Shown one piece after another: positions 1 to 8,593 of a stretch of 64,000 bases of DNA. The translations under genes and the position numbers were made by a program. Every line of letters begins with the position of its first letter. Position 1 is the first letter of the stretch. The notes under the pieces are model-generated. The model was not told the origin of the DNA and searched no databases. It saw only the letters and a list, made by a program, of their open reading frames with translations. This DNA is from Ruminococcus sp. AF31-8BH (lineage in GTDB: Bacteria > Bacillota > Clostridia > Lachnospirales > Lachnospiraceae): assembly GCF_003460605.1 (NCBI RefSeq), contig NZ_QTVN01000004.1, forward strand, positions 186,001 to 250,000. The letters run 5' to 3'.

Positions 1-1430
1 AACTTTAACATTTCACAGGTCAGCATTTCCTCTTCCACATTATAAATCACGTCAAATTTTCCCGGAAAACGCATGGACTGTATTTTTACATAGCACTGAA
101 GATTCTCAAGCTCCTTTTTCAGCTGTACAATATTTCCCCCTTTTACGTTATAATGAAAAATATGAGACAGGCATTCTGAAATTTCCGATATTTCATCAAC
201 TCCATTTAGTTTTGCCAATGCACTGACAATATTTAATGTATTATATAAAAAATGGGGATTGATCTGATATTGCAGCATTTGCAGTTCTGTTTTTTTCTGG
301 CTTATTTCGTTTTTGTATGCCAGAATAATATTCTCTTCAATACGTGATACAAGATCATTATAGCCACTTACCATTGTAGAAATTTCTTGTGGAACATCCT
401 CTTTTAATTGGATATGCCGTGGTTTTTGTTTTTTATGTAAGGTTACCTGATTTAACGCATTGGAAAATTCAGTAATCGGCTTGGTAATGCGACTGATCAG
501 CTGCATTCCTCCAAACAGTAAGAAAACAAAAACCATCAAAATCCCAAAACAAAAAAGCAAAATATTCTTTATACTATTGAGAAGAAAGCTTTTTCGCTGC
601 ATACATTGAACCAGATACCAGTCCAAATCATCGATCTTAACAACATATGCGTTCCAGACAGAGCCATCCGCTTCCAATGTTCCCTGATGGTTTGAACTTT
701 CATAAATTTTCTTCACGTCCTCAAGAAGAAAATTGTTTTCTTTTTCAGAAGAATAAATAATCCCGTTTCTGTTAAAAAGACAGCATTCAATTTCATCATT
801 TGAAAACACGGAAAAGCTCTTTTCTATTTCTTCAAAATCCAAATCAATATAAATTGTAGCAAGCTTTTGATCCGATTCCACAGGATACATAGCGTATGCG
901 ATTGTCAGCAATTTATAAGAAAGCATATTTATTTCGCCTTCATATACATCTGTAACGTATTCCTCATTTTTATAGCCAACCCTTGAATAGGCAATATGCT
1001 TTTTTGCTTGCTTAATCTGTGTCAACGAGTCTTCCACAAAGTTACCATAAACATTTCCATTTTCAGTTAAAATAGTAGTGCGCAAAATAAATGGATTAAT
1101 TCCACTGATATCTTCCAGAATACCATTTACATATTCCTTTGATGAAAGCTGCTTTTTTAAAGACTGTTTTTCATAATCGTTTCGAATATCTGTCATGATA
1201 TTTTTATCTATCAAGGGCAGATATTTCAAATAATCCAGATTCTTTGTTATGGTCTCGATTTCCATCTCCCACTGACTGTTCATTTTGTGCAAATAAAACC
1301 AATTATTTTTTTCAGCCTCCTTCACATCAATGAAAAAGGAGGCACAAATTACTATCAGGGAAAACAGAAAACAGCATGCTAATCCAATAAAAAGCTGCCA
1401 CCATACAGGTAATCTTGAAATTCGCTTCAC
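1..1430 (-). CDS. YesM/LytS-type sensor histidine kinase, C-terminus beyond window
   Basis: Membrane sensor kinase of a two-component system. The visible 476 codons hold an N-terminal membrane segment (about residues 7-30), a long extracytoplasmic sensor region, a second membrane segment near 290-310, a HAMP-like linker, and the His_kinase phospho-acceptor motif QYQINPHFLYNTLN near residue 390. The ATP-binding domain runs off the left edge. I chose the GTG at 1428-1430: AAGGAG lies 7 nt upstream and residues KRISRLPVWWQLF follow directly. That start lies 2 nt after the stop of the solute-binding gene, so the two are co-transcribed and probably translationally coupled. Family knowledge: such kinases work with AraC-type response regulators on sugar-uptake genes. 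The regulator would be expected just left of the window. Confidence 0.9.
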   Translation of the reverse strand, partial: MKRISRLPVWWQLFIGLACCFLFSLIVICASFFIDVKEAEKNNWFYLHKMNSQWEMEIETITKNLDYLKYLPLIDKNIMTDIRNDYEKQSLKKQLSSKEYVNGILEDISGINPFILRTTILTENGNVYGNFVEDSLTQIKQAKKHIAYSRVGYKNEEYVTDVYEGEINMLSYKLLTIAYAMYPVESDQKLATIYIDLDFEEIEKSFSVFSNDEIECCLFNRNGIIYSSEKENNFLLEDVKKIYESSNHQGTLEADGSVWNAYVVKIDDLDWYLVQCMQRKSFLLNSIKNILLFCFGILMVFVFLLFGGMQLISRITKPITEFSNALNQVTLHKKQKPRHIQLKEDVPQEISTMVSGYNDLVSRIEENIILAYKNEISQKKTELQMLQYQINPHFLYNTLNIVSALAKLNGVDEISEISECLSHIFHYNVKGGNIVQLKKELENLQCYVKIQSMRFPGKFDVIYNVEEEMLTCEMLK

Positions 1431-1432
1431 AC

Positions 1433-2704
1433 TCAGGCTCCTTTCTGCAAAATCAAAAGATCATTCCATTCTTTCAAAAATGCTCTTTCTGTATATGTTT
1501 GAGGGGAACTGGTCAAGTTCTGAAACAAGGCATCCCTGGCATCAGTTTTTTCGCTCTCATAAGCAAATTCCTCCAGGAAAAACTCACCGCTTCTGATCCT
1601 ATCCGTAAATACCTTCGCATAATTGTCTTCTACATCTACAGATTTTATGCAGGAATAGGCCCCGGCCTGATCTGCATAATATTCACTGACATTTTTTGAA
1701 AATACATAATCCAGAAATTTTCCAGCCGCTTCCGGATGCTTGCAGGATGCAGAAACCCCCAATGTCGCATCTATTTTTACTACAACCCTTGCCTGATTTT
1801 CATTGTATGTAGGAAACGGCATAAATAACAAATCCATATACGGGTTTATTTTTTTTATTATAGGATATGCCCAGTTACCCTGAAGGAACATATAGGCTTC
1901 TCCCTTTGCAAATTTTTTTACAGCTTCATCATATCCTGTGTTTATAGTCTGTTTCTGACCATATTGTCTTATTTCTAAAAATTTCCTGGTAGAATCAAGT
2001 GCAATAGGATCTTCATATAAAACGGTAGTGCCGTTCAGCACATTCTGAAATAAATTATCCTGGCTTCCTCTGGAGGACATGTCAATTGCATCCCATCCCT
2101 GATGAAGCGTCCAGCTGTCTTTATCTGCAAAAACAATGGGAAGCTTTCCGGCTTTTTTTATCTGCTGCATCGTCTGAATAAGCTCTGCATATGTAGAAGG
2201 GATCTGGTACCCGTCCTTTTCCAGCATCCTTTTGTTATAAAATATCCCTCTGTAATTCACAGACAATGGAAGCACATAAGTACCATTAAGAATTTTTAAT
2301 TTTTCCAAAAAATGTTCATTTACACAATGGATTGCAGAAAAATCATCCAGCTTCTGCAAATATCCGCCTTTTACATATTTAACCAGATCATCCTTCTGTG
2401 CTCCGATAAATTCAACAATATCTGGAAATTCTCCCTGAATTGCACGGATTTGCAGTTCCTGCTCCGGATTTGGTACTGCCATAAGTTCTATATATATATC
2501 ATCCTGTGATTCATTAAAATCTGCAATAATTTTCTCAAAAATATGCCGCGTTTCTCTTTTGGACGTAAGAAACACCAGCGTTTCCTTTTCTTTTTTTTCG
2601 CTGTGTATTTGCTGTTTTTTATTTTCTTCTCTGACATGTAACATACAGAAGCCTGTAATTACACAAACAGCAATTAATAAAAATATCTTCAGATTTCTTT
2701 TCAT
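1433..2704 (-). CDS. Extracellular solute-binding protein (family 1, sugar type)
   Basis: 423 aa. An N-terminal hydrophobic anchor (residues 5-21) is followed by a Lys/Glu-rich linker and an ABC-type family 1 solute-binding fold, with the usual early segment FLTSKRETRHIFEKIIADF and the central GEAYMFLQGNWAYP. There is no clean lipobox, since the Cys at about residue 20 has Phe before it, so it is probably membrane-tethered. No permease or ATPase is adjacent; the partner is the histidine kinase 2 nt downstream. This suggests it acts as the ligand-sensing subunit of a three-component signalling system rather than as a transporter part. That role is inferred from context. Confidence 0.85.
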   Translation of the reverse strand: MKRNLKIFLLIAVCVITGFCMLHVREENKKQQIHSEKKEKETLVFLTSKRETRHIFEKIIADFNESQDDIYIELMAVPNPEQELQIRAIQGEFPDIVEFIGAQKDDLVKYVKGGYLQKLDDFSAIHCVNEHFLEKLKILNGTYVLPLSVNYRGIFYNKRMLEKDGYQIPSTYAELIQTMQQIKKAGKLPIVFADKDSWTLHQGWDAIDMSSRGSQDNLFQNVLNGTTVLYEDPIALDSTRKFLEIRQYGQKQTINTGYDEAVKKFAKGEAYMFLQGNWAYPIIKKINPYMDLLFMPFPTYNENQARVVVKIDATLGVSASCKHPEAAGKFLDYVFSKNVSEYYADQAGAYSCIKSVDVEDNYAKVFTDRIRSGEFFLEEFAYESEKTDARDALFQNLTSSPQTYTERAFLKEWNDLLILQKGA

Positions 2705-2810
2705 ATTATAGAAACTCTCTTTTCATAAATTTTTTTATAAAAATACAATAGCCTTTCTTATAAAATATACTACAACCTATCAAATTGTTTTTCAATCAGA
2801 TTTCCAAAAC

Positions 2811-2907
2811 AATCAAAAAAATAACAGTGACTGATTCAAAAACTTATAGCACCAACAGCCCTGTTTTTTTATAATAAAGTCACTTGATTTGAAGGAGGGT
2901 TTTTAAA
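2811..2907 (+). promoter_or_regulatory. Duplicated esterase leader, copy 1 (promoter and RBS)
   Basis: This leader recurs almost unchanged ahead of the second esterase, 1800 bp downstream. It carries TATAAT at 2870-2875 after a T-run, no obvious -35 hexamer, and a strong GAAGGAGG ribosome binding site 9-10 nt before the ATG. The conserved block containing GTGACTGATTCAAAAAC (about 2827-2843) could be an activator site because the -35 is poor. That is inference. Confidence 0.5.
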
Positions 2908-4506
2908 ATGAAGAAAAAGATTATTAGTATCCTTTTAAGCAGTGCTATGATTTTCTCTATGGGAATTTCAACCGTTTCCGCTGCTGCAGCTGATGACACA
3001 GCATCCACAGAAAGTATTGTAGTCAGCAAAACAGAAGGCATTACAGACACCACATATGGAAAGGTTCGTGGTTTTATTGACAACGGAACTTATACCTTCC
3101 GTGGAATTCCTTATGCAAAAGCGGACAGATTTGAAATGCCGGAGGCTCCGGATAGCTGGGACGGCATCCGCAATTGCCTTGTCTATGGTTCAACAGCTCC
3201 TATCACAAAAATGACTGACCCGGATGGCGGAGATTTCATCATTCCTCATCGTTACTGGGCTCAGAGCGAAGATTGCCAGAATCTGAATGTCTGGACACAG
3301 GATCTGGATACCAATGCAAAGAAACCGGTTATGGTATGGTTCCATGGTGGCGGATTCACCAATGGTTCCTCTATTGAAGGCGTTGCATATGACGGAAAAA
3401 ATCTCAGCGAATATGGTGACGTAGTTGTGGTAACTGTAAACCATCGTTTAAATGTACTGGGCTACATGGATCTTTCCGATTATGGTGAGGATTATAAGTA
3501 TTCCGGTAACTGCGGCACAGCAGATATAGTTGCATCCTTAAAGTGGGTAAAAGAAAACATTGCTAATTTCGGCGGCGATCCTGACAACGTAACTATTTTC
3601 GGACAGTCCGGCGGCGGCTGCAAGGTTCTTAATATGTTTGCTGCCTCTGAGGCAGAAGGATTATTTGATCAGGCCATTGTACAAAGTGGTGGTGAAGGTC
3701 ATATTGACCAGGATACTGCAAAAAAAGTAGCTGCAAAAACACTTGAAATTTTAGGAATTTCAGCTGACCAGATTGATCAGATAAAGGATGTTCCTTATGA
3801 CACTCTTGATGCTGCTGCAACGGAAGCACAGAAACAGGTAGGCGAGGAACTTGGAACCTATGTAGGTTGGAGTCCGGTTCTTGATGAAGATTATCTTCAG
3901 ACTGATTACCTTGATTGGACAAATGATGTTCCGGTTATGGTAGGTTCTGTATTTGGAGAAATGAATTGCTGGACTGCTCTGGATCCTAACGAAACCAACA
4001 AGAATTCCTGGACTGATGAGGAAGTAGACGAAAAATTAACTGAAAAATATGGTGACAAAGCGGAAGCTGTAAAAAAAGCATTCCTGAAAGCTTATCCGGA
4101 AAAGAGTGCTTGTGATGCTTATTATGTATCCAACCGTACAGGAGACTTCGACACACTGGCAAAAAGACTGGAATCCGGAGATAATAAAAACTATAATTAT
4201 CTTGTATCCTATGAATCTCCGCTTGATGGTGGTGTAAACTTATGGCACTGTGGCGAGATCCCATTTGTATTCCACAATGTTGACTTAGTAGCCGGTTCCT
4301 ATGGCGGAAGTCAGGACGCTTATGATCTGCAGGATGTAATGGCAAGTGCGTGGGTAAACTTTGCATGCACCGGAGATCCGAATGGCGAGAATGTACCGGA
4401 ATGGAGCACTTATACAGATGACAACAAGTCTACTATGGTATTTGATACCACAAGTGGTGAAAGAATTGGCTATGACGCTGAATTACAGGAGCTGATCAGC
4501 CAGTAA
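2908..4506 (+). CDS. Secreted type-B carboxylesterase, copy 1
   Basis: 532 aa carboxylesterase/lipase of the alpha/beta-hydrolase fold. The signal peptide covers residues 1-26 (MKKKIIS to VSAAA). The oxyanion-hole motif HGGG is at 146-149, the nucleophile elbow GQSGGG has Ser234, the acid is Glu351 in GSVFGEMN, and the base is His447 in LWHCGEIPFVF, so the catalytic set is complete. It should hydrolyse carboxylic esters outside the cell; the substrate is unknown. It is one of two tandem paralogues, about 88% identical by my hand alignment (roughly 65 differences). A strong terminator follows, so each copy is its own transcription unit. Confidence 0.93.
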   Translation: MKKKIISILLSSAMIFSMGISTVSAAAADDTASTESIVVSKTEGITDTTYGKVRGFIDNGTYTFRGIPYAKADRFEMPEAPDSWDGIRNCLVYGSTAPITKMTDPDGGDFIIPHRYWAQSEDCQNLNVWTQDLDTNAKKPVMVWFHGGGFTNGSSIEGVAYDGKNLSEYGDVVVVTVNHRLNVLGYMDLSDYGEDYKYSGNCGTADIVASLKWVKENIANFGGDPDNVTIFGQSGGGCKVLNMFAASEAEGLFDQAIVQSGGEGHIDQDTAKKVAAKTLEILGISADQIDQIKDVPYDTLDAAATEAQKQVGEELGTYVGWSPVLDEDYLQTDYLDWTNDVPVMVGSVFGEMNCWTALDPNETNKNSWTDEEVDEKLTEKYGDKAEAVKKAFLKAYPEKSACDAYYVSNRTGDFDTLAKRLESGDNKNYNYLVSYESPLDGGVNLWHCGEIPFVFHNVDLVAGSYGGSQDAYDLQDVMASAWVNFACTGDPNGENVPEWSTYTDDNKSTMVFDTTSGERIGYDAELQELISQ

Positions 4507-4545
4507 GCTTATATAGGTCCTCTAAATAATCATACATATACTATA

Positions 4546-4600
4546 AATCCTCCTGAATGGACAGGTGCTCAAGCTCCCTGTCAGTTCAGGAGGATTTTTT
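4546..4600 (+). terminator. Rho-independent terminator after esterase 1
   Basis: AATCCTCCTGAA pairs with TTCAGGAGGATT. An inner stem GACAGG/CCTGTC sits inside, and the outer arm is followed by a T-run. Confidence 0.9.
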
Positions 4601-4610
4601 AAGTCCAAAT

Positions 4611-4709
4611 AATCAAAAAAGTAACAGTGACTGATTCAAAAACTTATAGCGCCAACAGCCCTGTTTTTTTATAATAGAACTACTTGATACGAAGGAGGAG
4701 ATTTAAGAA
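4611..4709 (+). promoter_or_regulatory. Duplicated esterase leader, copy 2
   Basis: Near-identical to the leader at 2811-2907, with TATAAT at 4670-4675, the same GTGACTGATTCAAAAAC block and GAAGGAGG before the start codon. It is 2 bp longer near the RBS. Both copies have kept the leader, so both genes are probably controlled alike. Confidence 0.5.
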
Positions 4710-6308
4710 ATGAAGAAAAAAATTATAAGTATCCTTTTAAGCAGTGCTATGATTTTCTCTATGGGAATTTCAACAGTTTCCGCTGCTGCAGCTGATGATA
4801 CAGCAGCCACAGAGAGCATTGTTGTGAGCAAAACAGAGAGCATTACAGATACCGCATATGGAAAGGTTCGTGGTTTTATTGATAACGGAACTTATACCTT
4901 CCGTGGAATTCCTTATGCAAAAGCTGACAGATTTGAAATGCCGGAGACTCCTGATACCTGGGACGATATCCGCAATTGTCTTGTCTATGGTTCAACAGCT
5001 CCTATCACAAAAATGACAGATCCGGATGGCGGAGATTTCCTGATTCCTCATCGTTACTGGGCACAGAGCGAAAATTGCCAGAATCTGAATGTCTGGACAC
5101 AGGATCTGGATGCCAATGCAAAGAAACCGGTTATGGTATGGTTCCATGGTGGTGGCTACACAAATGGTTCTTCTATCGAGGGTATTGCATATGACGGAAA
5201 GAATCTCAGCGAATATGGTGATGTAGTTGTAGTAACTGTAAACCACCGCTTAAATGTACTTGGTTACCTGGATGTTTCCGAGTATGGTGAGGATTATCAG
5301 TATTCCGGTAACTGCGGTACAGCAGATATGATTGCATCCTTAAAGTGGGTAAAAGAAAACATCGCTAATTTCGGCGGCGATCCTGACAACGTAACTATTT
5401 TCGGACAGTCCGGCGGCGGCGGTAAGGTTATCAGCATGTTAGCTTCCCCTGAGGCAGAAGGATTATTCAATCAGGCTATTGTACAGAGTGGAAGTGAGCG
5501 TTACATTGAAAAAGATACCGCTAAAAAAATAACTGCAAAAACACTTGAGATTTTAGGAATTTCAGATAACCAGATTGAGCAGTTAAAAGAGGTTCCGTAT
5601 GATACTCTTGATGCTGCTGCAACGGAAGCATTAAAACAGGTAGGTGAGGAGCTTGGAACTTCTTTAAGCTGGCGTCCGGTTCTTGATGAAGATTATATTC
5701 AGAGTAATTTCCAGGAATGGACAAACGACGTTCCGGTTATGGTAGGTTCTGTATTTGGAGAAATGAACTGCTGGACTGCTCTGGATCCAAATGAAACCAA
5801 CAAAAACTCCTGGACTGATGAAGAAGTAGACGCAAAATTAACCGAAAAATATGGTGACAAAGCGGAAGCTGTAAAAGAAGCATTCCTGAAGGCTTATCCT
5901 GAAAAGAGCGCTTGTGATGCTTATTATGTAGCAGATCGTACCAAGTTCTCCAAAACCCTTACAAAGCGAGTTGAAGCTGGTGCAACTAAGAACTATGATT
6001 ACGTTGTATCCTATGAATCTCCAATTGACGGTGGTGTAAACTTATGGCACTGTGGCGAGATCCCATTTGTATTCCACAATGTTGACTTAGTAGCCGGTTC
6101 CTATGGCGGAAGTCAGGACGCTTATGATCTGCAGGATGTAATGGCAAGTGCATGGGTAAACTTTGCAAGCACCGGAGATCCAAATGGCGAGAATGTACCG
6201 GAATGGAGCACTTATACAGATGACAACAAATCTACTATGGTATTTGATACCACAAGTGGAGAAAGAATTGACTATGATGCTGAATTACAGGAGCTGATCA
6301 GCCAGTAA
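4710..6308 (+). CDS. Secreted type-B carboxylesterase, copy 2
   Basis: 532 aa paralogue of the preceding gene with the same signal peptide (identical through residue 32) and the same catalytic Ser234, Glu351 and His447. Many of the differences are concentrated in 205-345 and 405-435, for example GQSGGGCKVLNMFAASE versus GQSGGGGKVISMLASPE. In type-B esterases these stretches line or cover the gorge, so the copies may differ in substrate range; that is inference. The gene has its own promoter leader and terminator. Confidence 0.93.
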   Translation: MKKKIISILLSSAMIFSMGISTVSAAAADDTAATESIVVSKTESITDTAYGKVRGFIDNGTYTFRGIPYAKADRFEMPETPDTWDDIRNCLVYGSTAPITKMTDPDGGDFLIPHRYWAQSENCQNLNVWTQDLDANAKKPVMVWFHGGGYTNGSSIEGIAYDGKNLSEYGDVVVVTVNHRLNVLGYLDVSEYGEDYQYSGNCGTADMIASLKWVKENIANFGGDPDNVTIFGQSGGGGKVISMLASPEAEGLFNQAIVQSGSERYIEKDTAKKITAKTLEILGISDNQIEQLKEVPYDTLDAAATEALKQVGEELGTSLSWRPVLDEDYIQSNFQEWTNDVPVMVGSVFGEMNCWTALDPNETNKNSWTDEEVDAKLTEKYGDKAEAVKEAFLKAYPEKSACDAYYVADRTKFSKTLTKRVEAGATKNYDYVVSYESPIDGGVNLWHCGEIPFVFHNVDLVAGSYGGSQDAYDLQDVMASAWVNFASTGDPNGENVPEWSTYTDDNKSTMVFDTTSGERIDYDAELQELISQ

Positions 6309-6346
6309 GCTTATATAAGTCCTCTGAAAAATAATAAAGACGCTGT

Positions 6347-6400
6347 AAATCCTCTTGGATTGATGGGTATTCACTCCCATCATTTCAAGAGGATTTTTTA
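6347..6400 (+). terminator. Rho-independent terminator after esterase 2
   Basis: AAATCCTCTTG pairs with CAAGAGGATTT, with an inner GATGGG/CCCATC stem and a trailing T-run. The architecture matches the terminator after copy 1. Confidence 0.9.
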
Positions 6401-6423
6401 GTTTGAAAAAAGATAGAGGTATC

Positions 6424-6480
6424 TTGACAATTACCCTTCTCCTCATTATAATTACCAATTGTAATTACTTATGGTAATTA
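6424..6480 (+). promoter_or_regulatory. Sigma-A promoter overlapped by three-half-site MarR operator
   Basis: Consensus promoter: TTGACA at 6424-6429, 17-bp spacer, TATAAT at 6447-6452. Overlapping the -10 and running downstream are TAATTAC-CAATT-GTAATTA (6449-6467) and TAATTAC-TTATG-GTAATTA (6462-6480). The two palindromes share the central half-site. This is a classic autorepression arrangement for the MarR gene just downstream. Confidence 0.88.
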
Positions 6481-6522
6481 TTTATCATGAGTCTCTACTA
6501 CTTTTTAAGGAGAAGCATCTAT

Positions 6523-6975
6523 ATGGACATTGAACTGTTAAAACGAATGATGGATGCCTTTTATCAGGCGAAAAGAATCCGGGATATGCTGCCGCCACTG
6601 CCGGAGGGAGTGACCTCCTCTTACATTCAGTATCTGGATGTCATTCATTCCCTGAATTGCCGGGGGATTCAGGCGAAAGTGTCAGATATCAGCGATGCGC
6701 TGGCACTTCCAAGACCAGGTGTTACCCGAACCATCAAGGATATGGAGACCAAAGGCTATGTGAAAAAGCTTGCATCTCCTGCTGATGGCCGCGTCACCTA
6801 TCTTTCCATTACAGGCAAGGGTGAAGAACTGCACCAGAAATACAATGAACAGTATTTCCATGCATTGGCTTCCTGCGTGAAAGGAATCTCTGAGGAAGAT
6901 GCCCTATGTATGATCCGCACTATTGAAAAATTCTATACTATTATGTGTGAAAGGAGAATTTCCATTGACAAGTGA
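6523..6975 (+). CDS. MarR-family transcriptional regulator
   Basis: 150 aa winged-helix regulator. The recognition region is VSDISDALALPRPGVTRTIKDMETKGYVKKLASPADGRVTYLSIT (about residues 45-90), typical of MarR with its DGR wing. I chose the ATG at 6523 because AAGGAG lies about 9 nt upstream; an upstream in-frame ATG at 6487 has no RBS and sits next to the operator. Its stop overlaps the start of the MATE exporter gene, so the pair forms an operon under the autoregulatory promoter. It most likely represses the exporter until an effector binds. Confidence 0.92.
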   Translation: MDIELLKRMMDAFYQAKRIRDMLPPLPEGVTSSYIQYLDVIHSLNCRGIQAKVSDISDALALPRPGVTRTIKDMETKGYVKKLASPADGRVTYLSITGKGEELHQKYNEQYFHALASCVKGISEEDALCMIRTIEKFYTIMCERRISIDK

Positions 6976-8314
6976 AAAAAACGATTTTACTAAAGGAAGC
7001 ATTCTGAAAAAGCTTGCCCTATTTATGCTTCCTATTCTGGGTGCACTGGTACTGCAGGCCGCTTACGGTGCTGTAGACCTTCTGGTAGTAGGCCGCTTTG
7101 GCTCCACCTCCGGACTTTCCGCGGTTTCCACCGGAAGCCAGGTACTGAATCTGGTCACCTTTGTAGTAACGCAGTTTGCAATGGGAATTACCGTTCTCAT
7201 TGCCCGTTATCTTGGCGAAAAGAAACCGGAACAGATTGGTTCTGTAATTGGAGGTGCTGCAGTTGTATTTACTGTAATTTCAGCTGCACTGTTCGTAATT
7301 ATGGCAGCTTTCGCACGCCCCATTTCTGTGCTTATGCAGGCACCACAGGAGGCACTTGAGTTGACCACCAGCTATGTGCGTATTTGTGGCAGCGGCATTT
7401 TCTTCATAGTAGCCTATAACCTTCTGGCTGCTATTTTCCGTGGTCTTGGGGACAGCAAATCACCGCTTTTGTTTGTTCTGGTTGCCTGTATCATCAACAT
7501 TTTTGGCGACCTGCTGCTGGTTGCAGGACTGCATATGGATGCCGCCGGTGCTGCACTTGCCACTGTTTTTGCACAAGCCATCAGCGTTGTTTGCGCCATT
7601 GTAATTTTAATCAAAAAGAAGCTTCCGTTTTCCATCACAAAAGAAGATTTTTGTTTTAACCATCAGTGCAAAAAATTTCTGGGAATCGGTCTTCCGCTGG
7701 CACTTCAGGAATTTCTTACGCAGATTTCCTTCCTGGCTCTCTGTGCATTTGTCAACAGGCTGGGACTTGAAGCTTCCTCTGGCTACGGTGTTGCCTGCAA
7801 AATTGTAAATTTTGCCATGCTTATTCCAAGTTCACTGATGCAGTCCATGGCTTCCTTTGTTTCCCAGAATATTGGTGCCGGAAAACAGAAGCGTGCAAAA
7901 AAATCCATGTTTACAGGAATTGGAGTAGGGCTTGTATTTGGATGTCTGGTTTTCATTTTGGTTATGTTTAAGGGTGATGTGCTTGCCGGTCTGTTCTCAA
8001 CTGACACAGCTGTAATCCAGAAAGGCTATGATTATCTGAAGGGCTTCGCTCCTGAAACCATTTTGACTGCCATAATGTTCAGTATGGTAGGCTATTTTAA
8101 TGGAAACAATCAGACACTTTGGGTGATGTTTCAGGGACTCTTCCAGACTCTTCTGGTTCGTTTGCCGATGTCCTATTATATGAGTATTCAGTCTGATGCC
8201 AGCCTGACCAAAATCGGTTTGGCTGCGCCTGCTTCTACAGCAGTTGGAATTATATTGAATACCTTGTTTTTTATCCATTTCAATAAAAAAATGAAGGCAC
8301 AAAAAGCCGCATAA
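6965..8314 (+). CDS. MATE-family multidrug/Na+ exporter
   Basis: 449 aa inner-membrane antiporter with about 12 hydrophobic segments in two repeated halves, resembling the MepA/DinF branch (GSILKKLALFMLPILGALVLQAAYGAVDLLVVGRFGS near the N-terminus). I chose the TTG at 6965: AAGGAG is at 6951-6956 with 8-nt spacing, and the ATG further upstream lies inside the MarR gene without an RBS. It overlaps the MarR gene by 11 nt. The gene probably exports a cationic or amphipathic compound. The substrate cannot be read from the sequence. Confidence 0.93.
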   Translation: MTSEKNDFTKGSILKKLALFMLPILGALVLQAAYGAVDLLVVGRFGSTSGLSAVSTGSQVLNLVTFVVTQFAMGITVLIARYLGEKKPEQIGSVIGGAAVVFTVISAALFVIMAAFARPISVLMQAPQEALELTTSYVRICGSGIFFIVAYNLLAAIFRGLGDSKSPLLFVLVACIINIFGDLLLVAGLHMDAAGAALATVFAQAISVVCAIVILIKKKLPFSITKEDFCFNHQCKKFLGIGLPLALQEFLTQISFLALCAFVNRLGLEASSGYGVACKIVNFAMLIPSSLMQSMASFVSQNIGAGKQKRAKKSMFTGIGVGLVFGCLVFILVMFKGDVLAGLFSTDTAVIQKGYDYLKGFAPETILTAIMFSMVGYFNGNNQTLWVMFQGLFQTLLVRLPMSYYMSIQSDASLTKIGLAAPASTAVGIILNTLFFIHFNKKMKAQKAA

Positions 8315-8362
8315 GATTTTCCAATATAGAATTTCATAAAACTGACAAATTCATAATATTAC

Positions 8363-8570
8363 AAAAAAGTCTCCTAGAGCGTGTTTGAAAAAGGCTTTCT
8401 GCAAGATGTGCGTCACAATTTGTGGGAGATTTTGTCCGGATGAGGGCGCCGTAGCGGGCTACGGCAACTGAATTCGGGCAAAATCTCCCGCAAAGTGGGG
8501 CGTGCAGATTGCGGGAATGATTTTTCAAACACGCTCTAGCACCTTATTTCTGGTGTAAAGGGACTTTTTT
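8363..8570. terminator. Bidirectional terminator split by an inserted palindromic element
   Basis: AAAAAAGTCTC (8363-8373) pairs with GGGACTTTTTT (8560-8570), and an inner stem CACC/GGTG lies at 8541-8554. Removing the element restores a compact hairpin between the convergent MATE and AGCS genes. With the element present, the arms are about 190 nt apart. Confidence 0.7.
8374..8539. mobile_element. Palindromic MITE-like element, family A (reference copy)
   Basis: 166 bp bounded by perfect 19-bp inverted repeats (CTAGAGCGTGTTTGAAAAA at 8374-8392 and its complement at 8521-8539). Nested internal pairings include GGGAGATTTTG/CAAAATCTCCC and GCCGTAGC/GCTACGGC. It has no coding capacity. If the outer TA on each side is read as a target duplication, the pattern fits IS630/mariner-type MITEs, but CTAG is itself palindromic so this is ambiguous. 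Related sequences lie at 11.1, 42.6 and 51.9 kb. Confidence 0.8.
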
Positions 8571-8593
8571 GATAACAATATTTCTTATTTTTT

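Larger units (their letters stand above)
2811..6308 (+). repeat. Tandem duplication, 1.8-kb unit (leader plus esterase gene)
   Basis: The leader at 2811 and that at 4611 are 1800 bp apart and nearly identical. Both reading frames are 532 codons, and both are followed by a similar CTTATATA(A/G)GTCCTCT segment and a hairpin terminator of the same design but different sequence. Divergence is patchy: residues above about 441 (GGVNLWHCGE onward) differ at two positions, while 260-345 and 405-435 hold most changes. Confidence 0.95.

Noticed and set aside
8334..8528. 64-codon open frame on the minus strand beside the MATE gene
   Set aside because: It lies almost wholly in the family A palindrome; the peptide is the translation of a repeat (its KNHSRNLHA stretch recurs at 51.9 kb), with no RBS.
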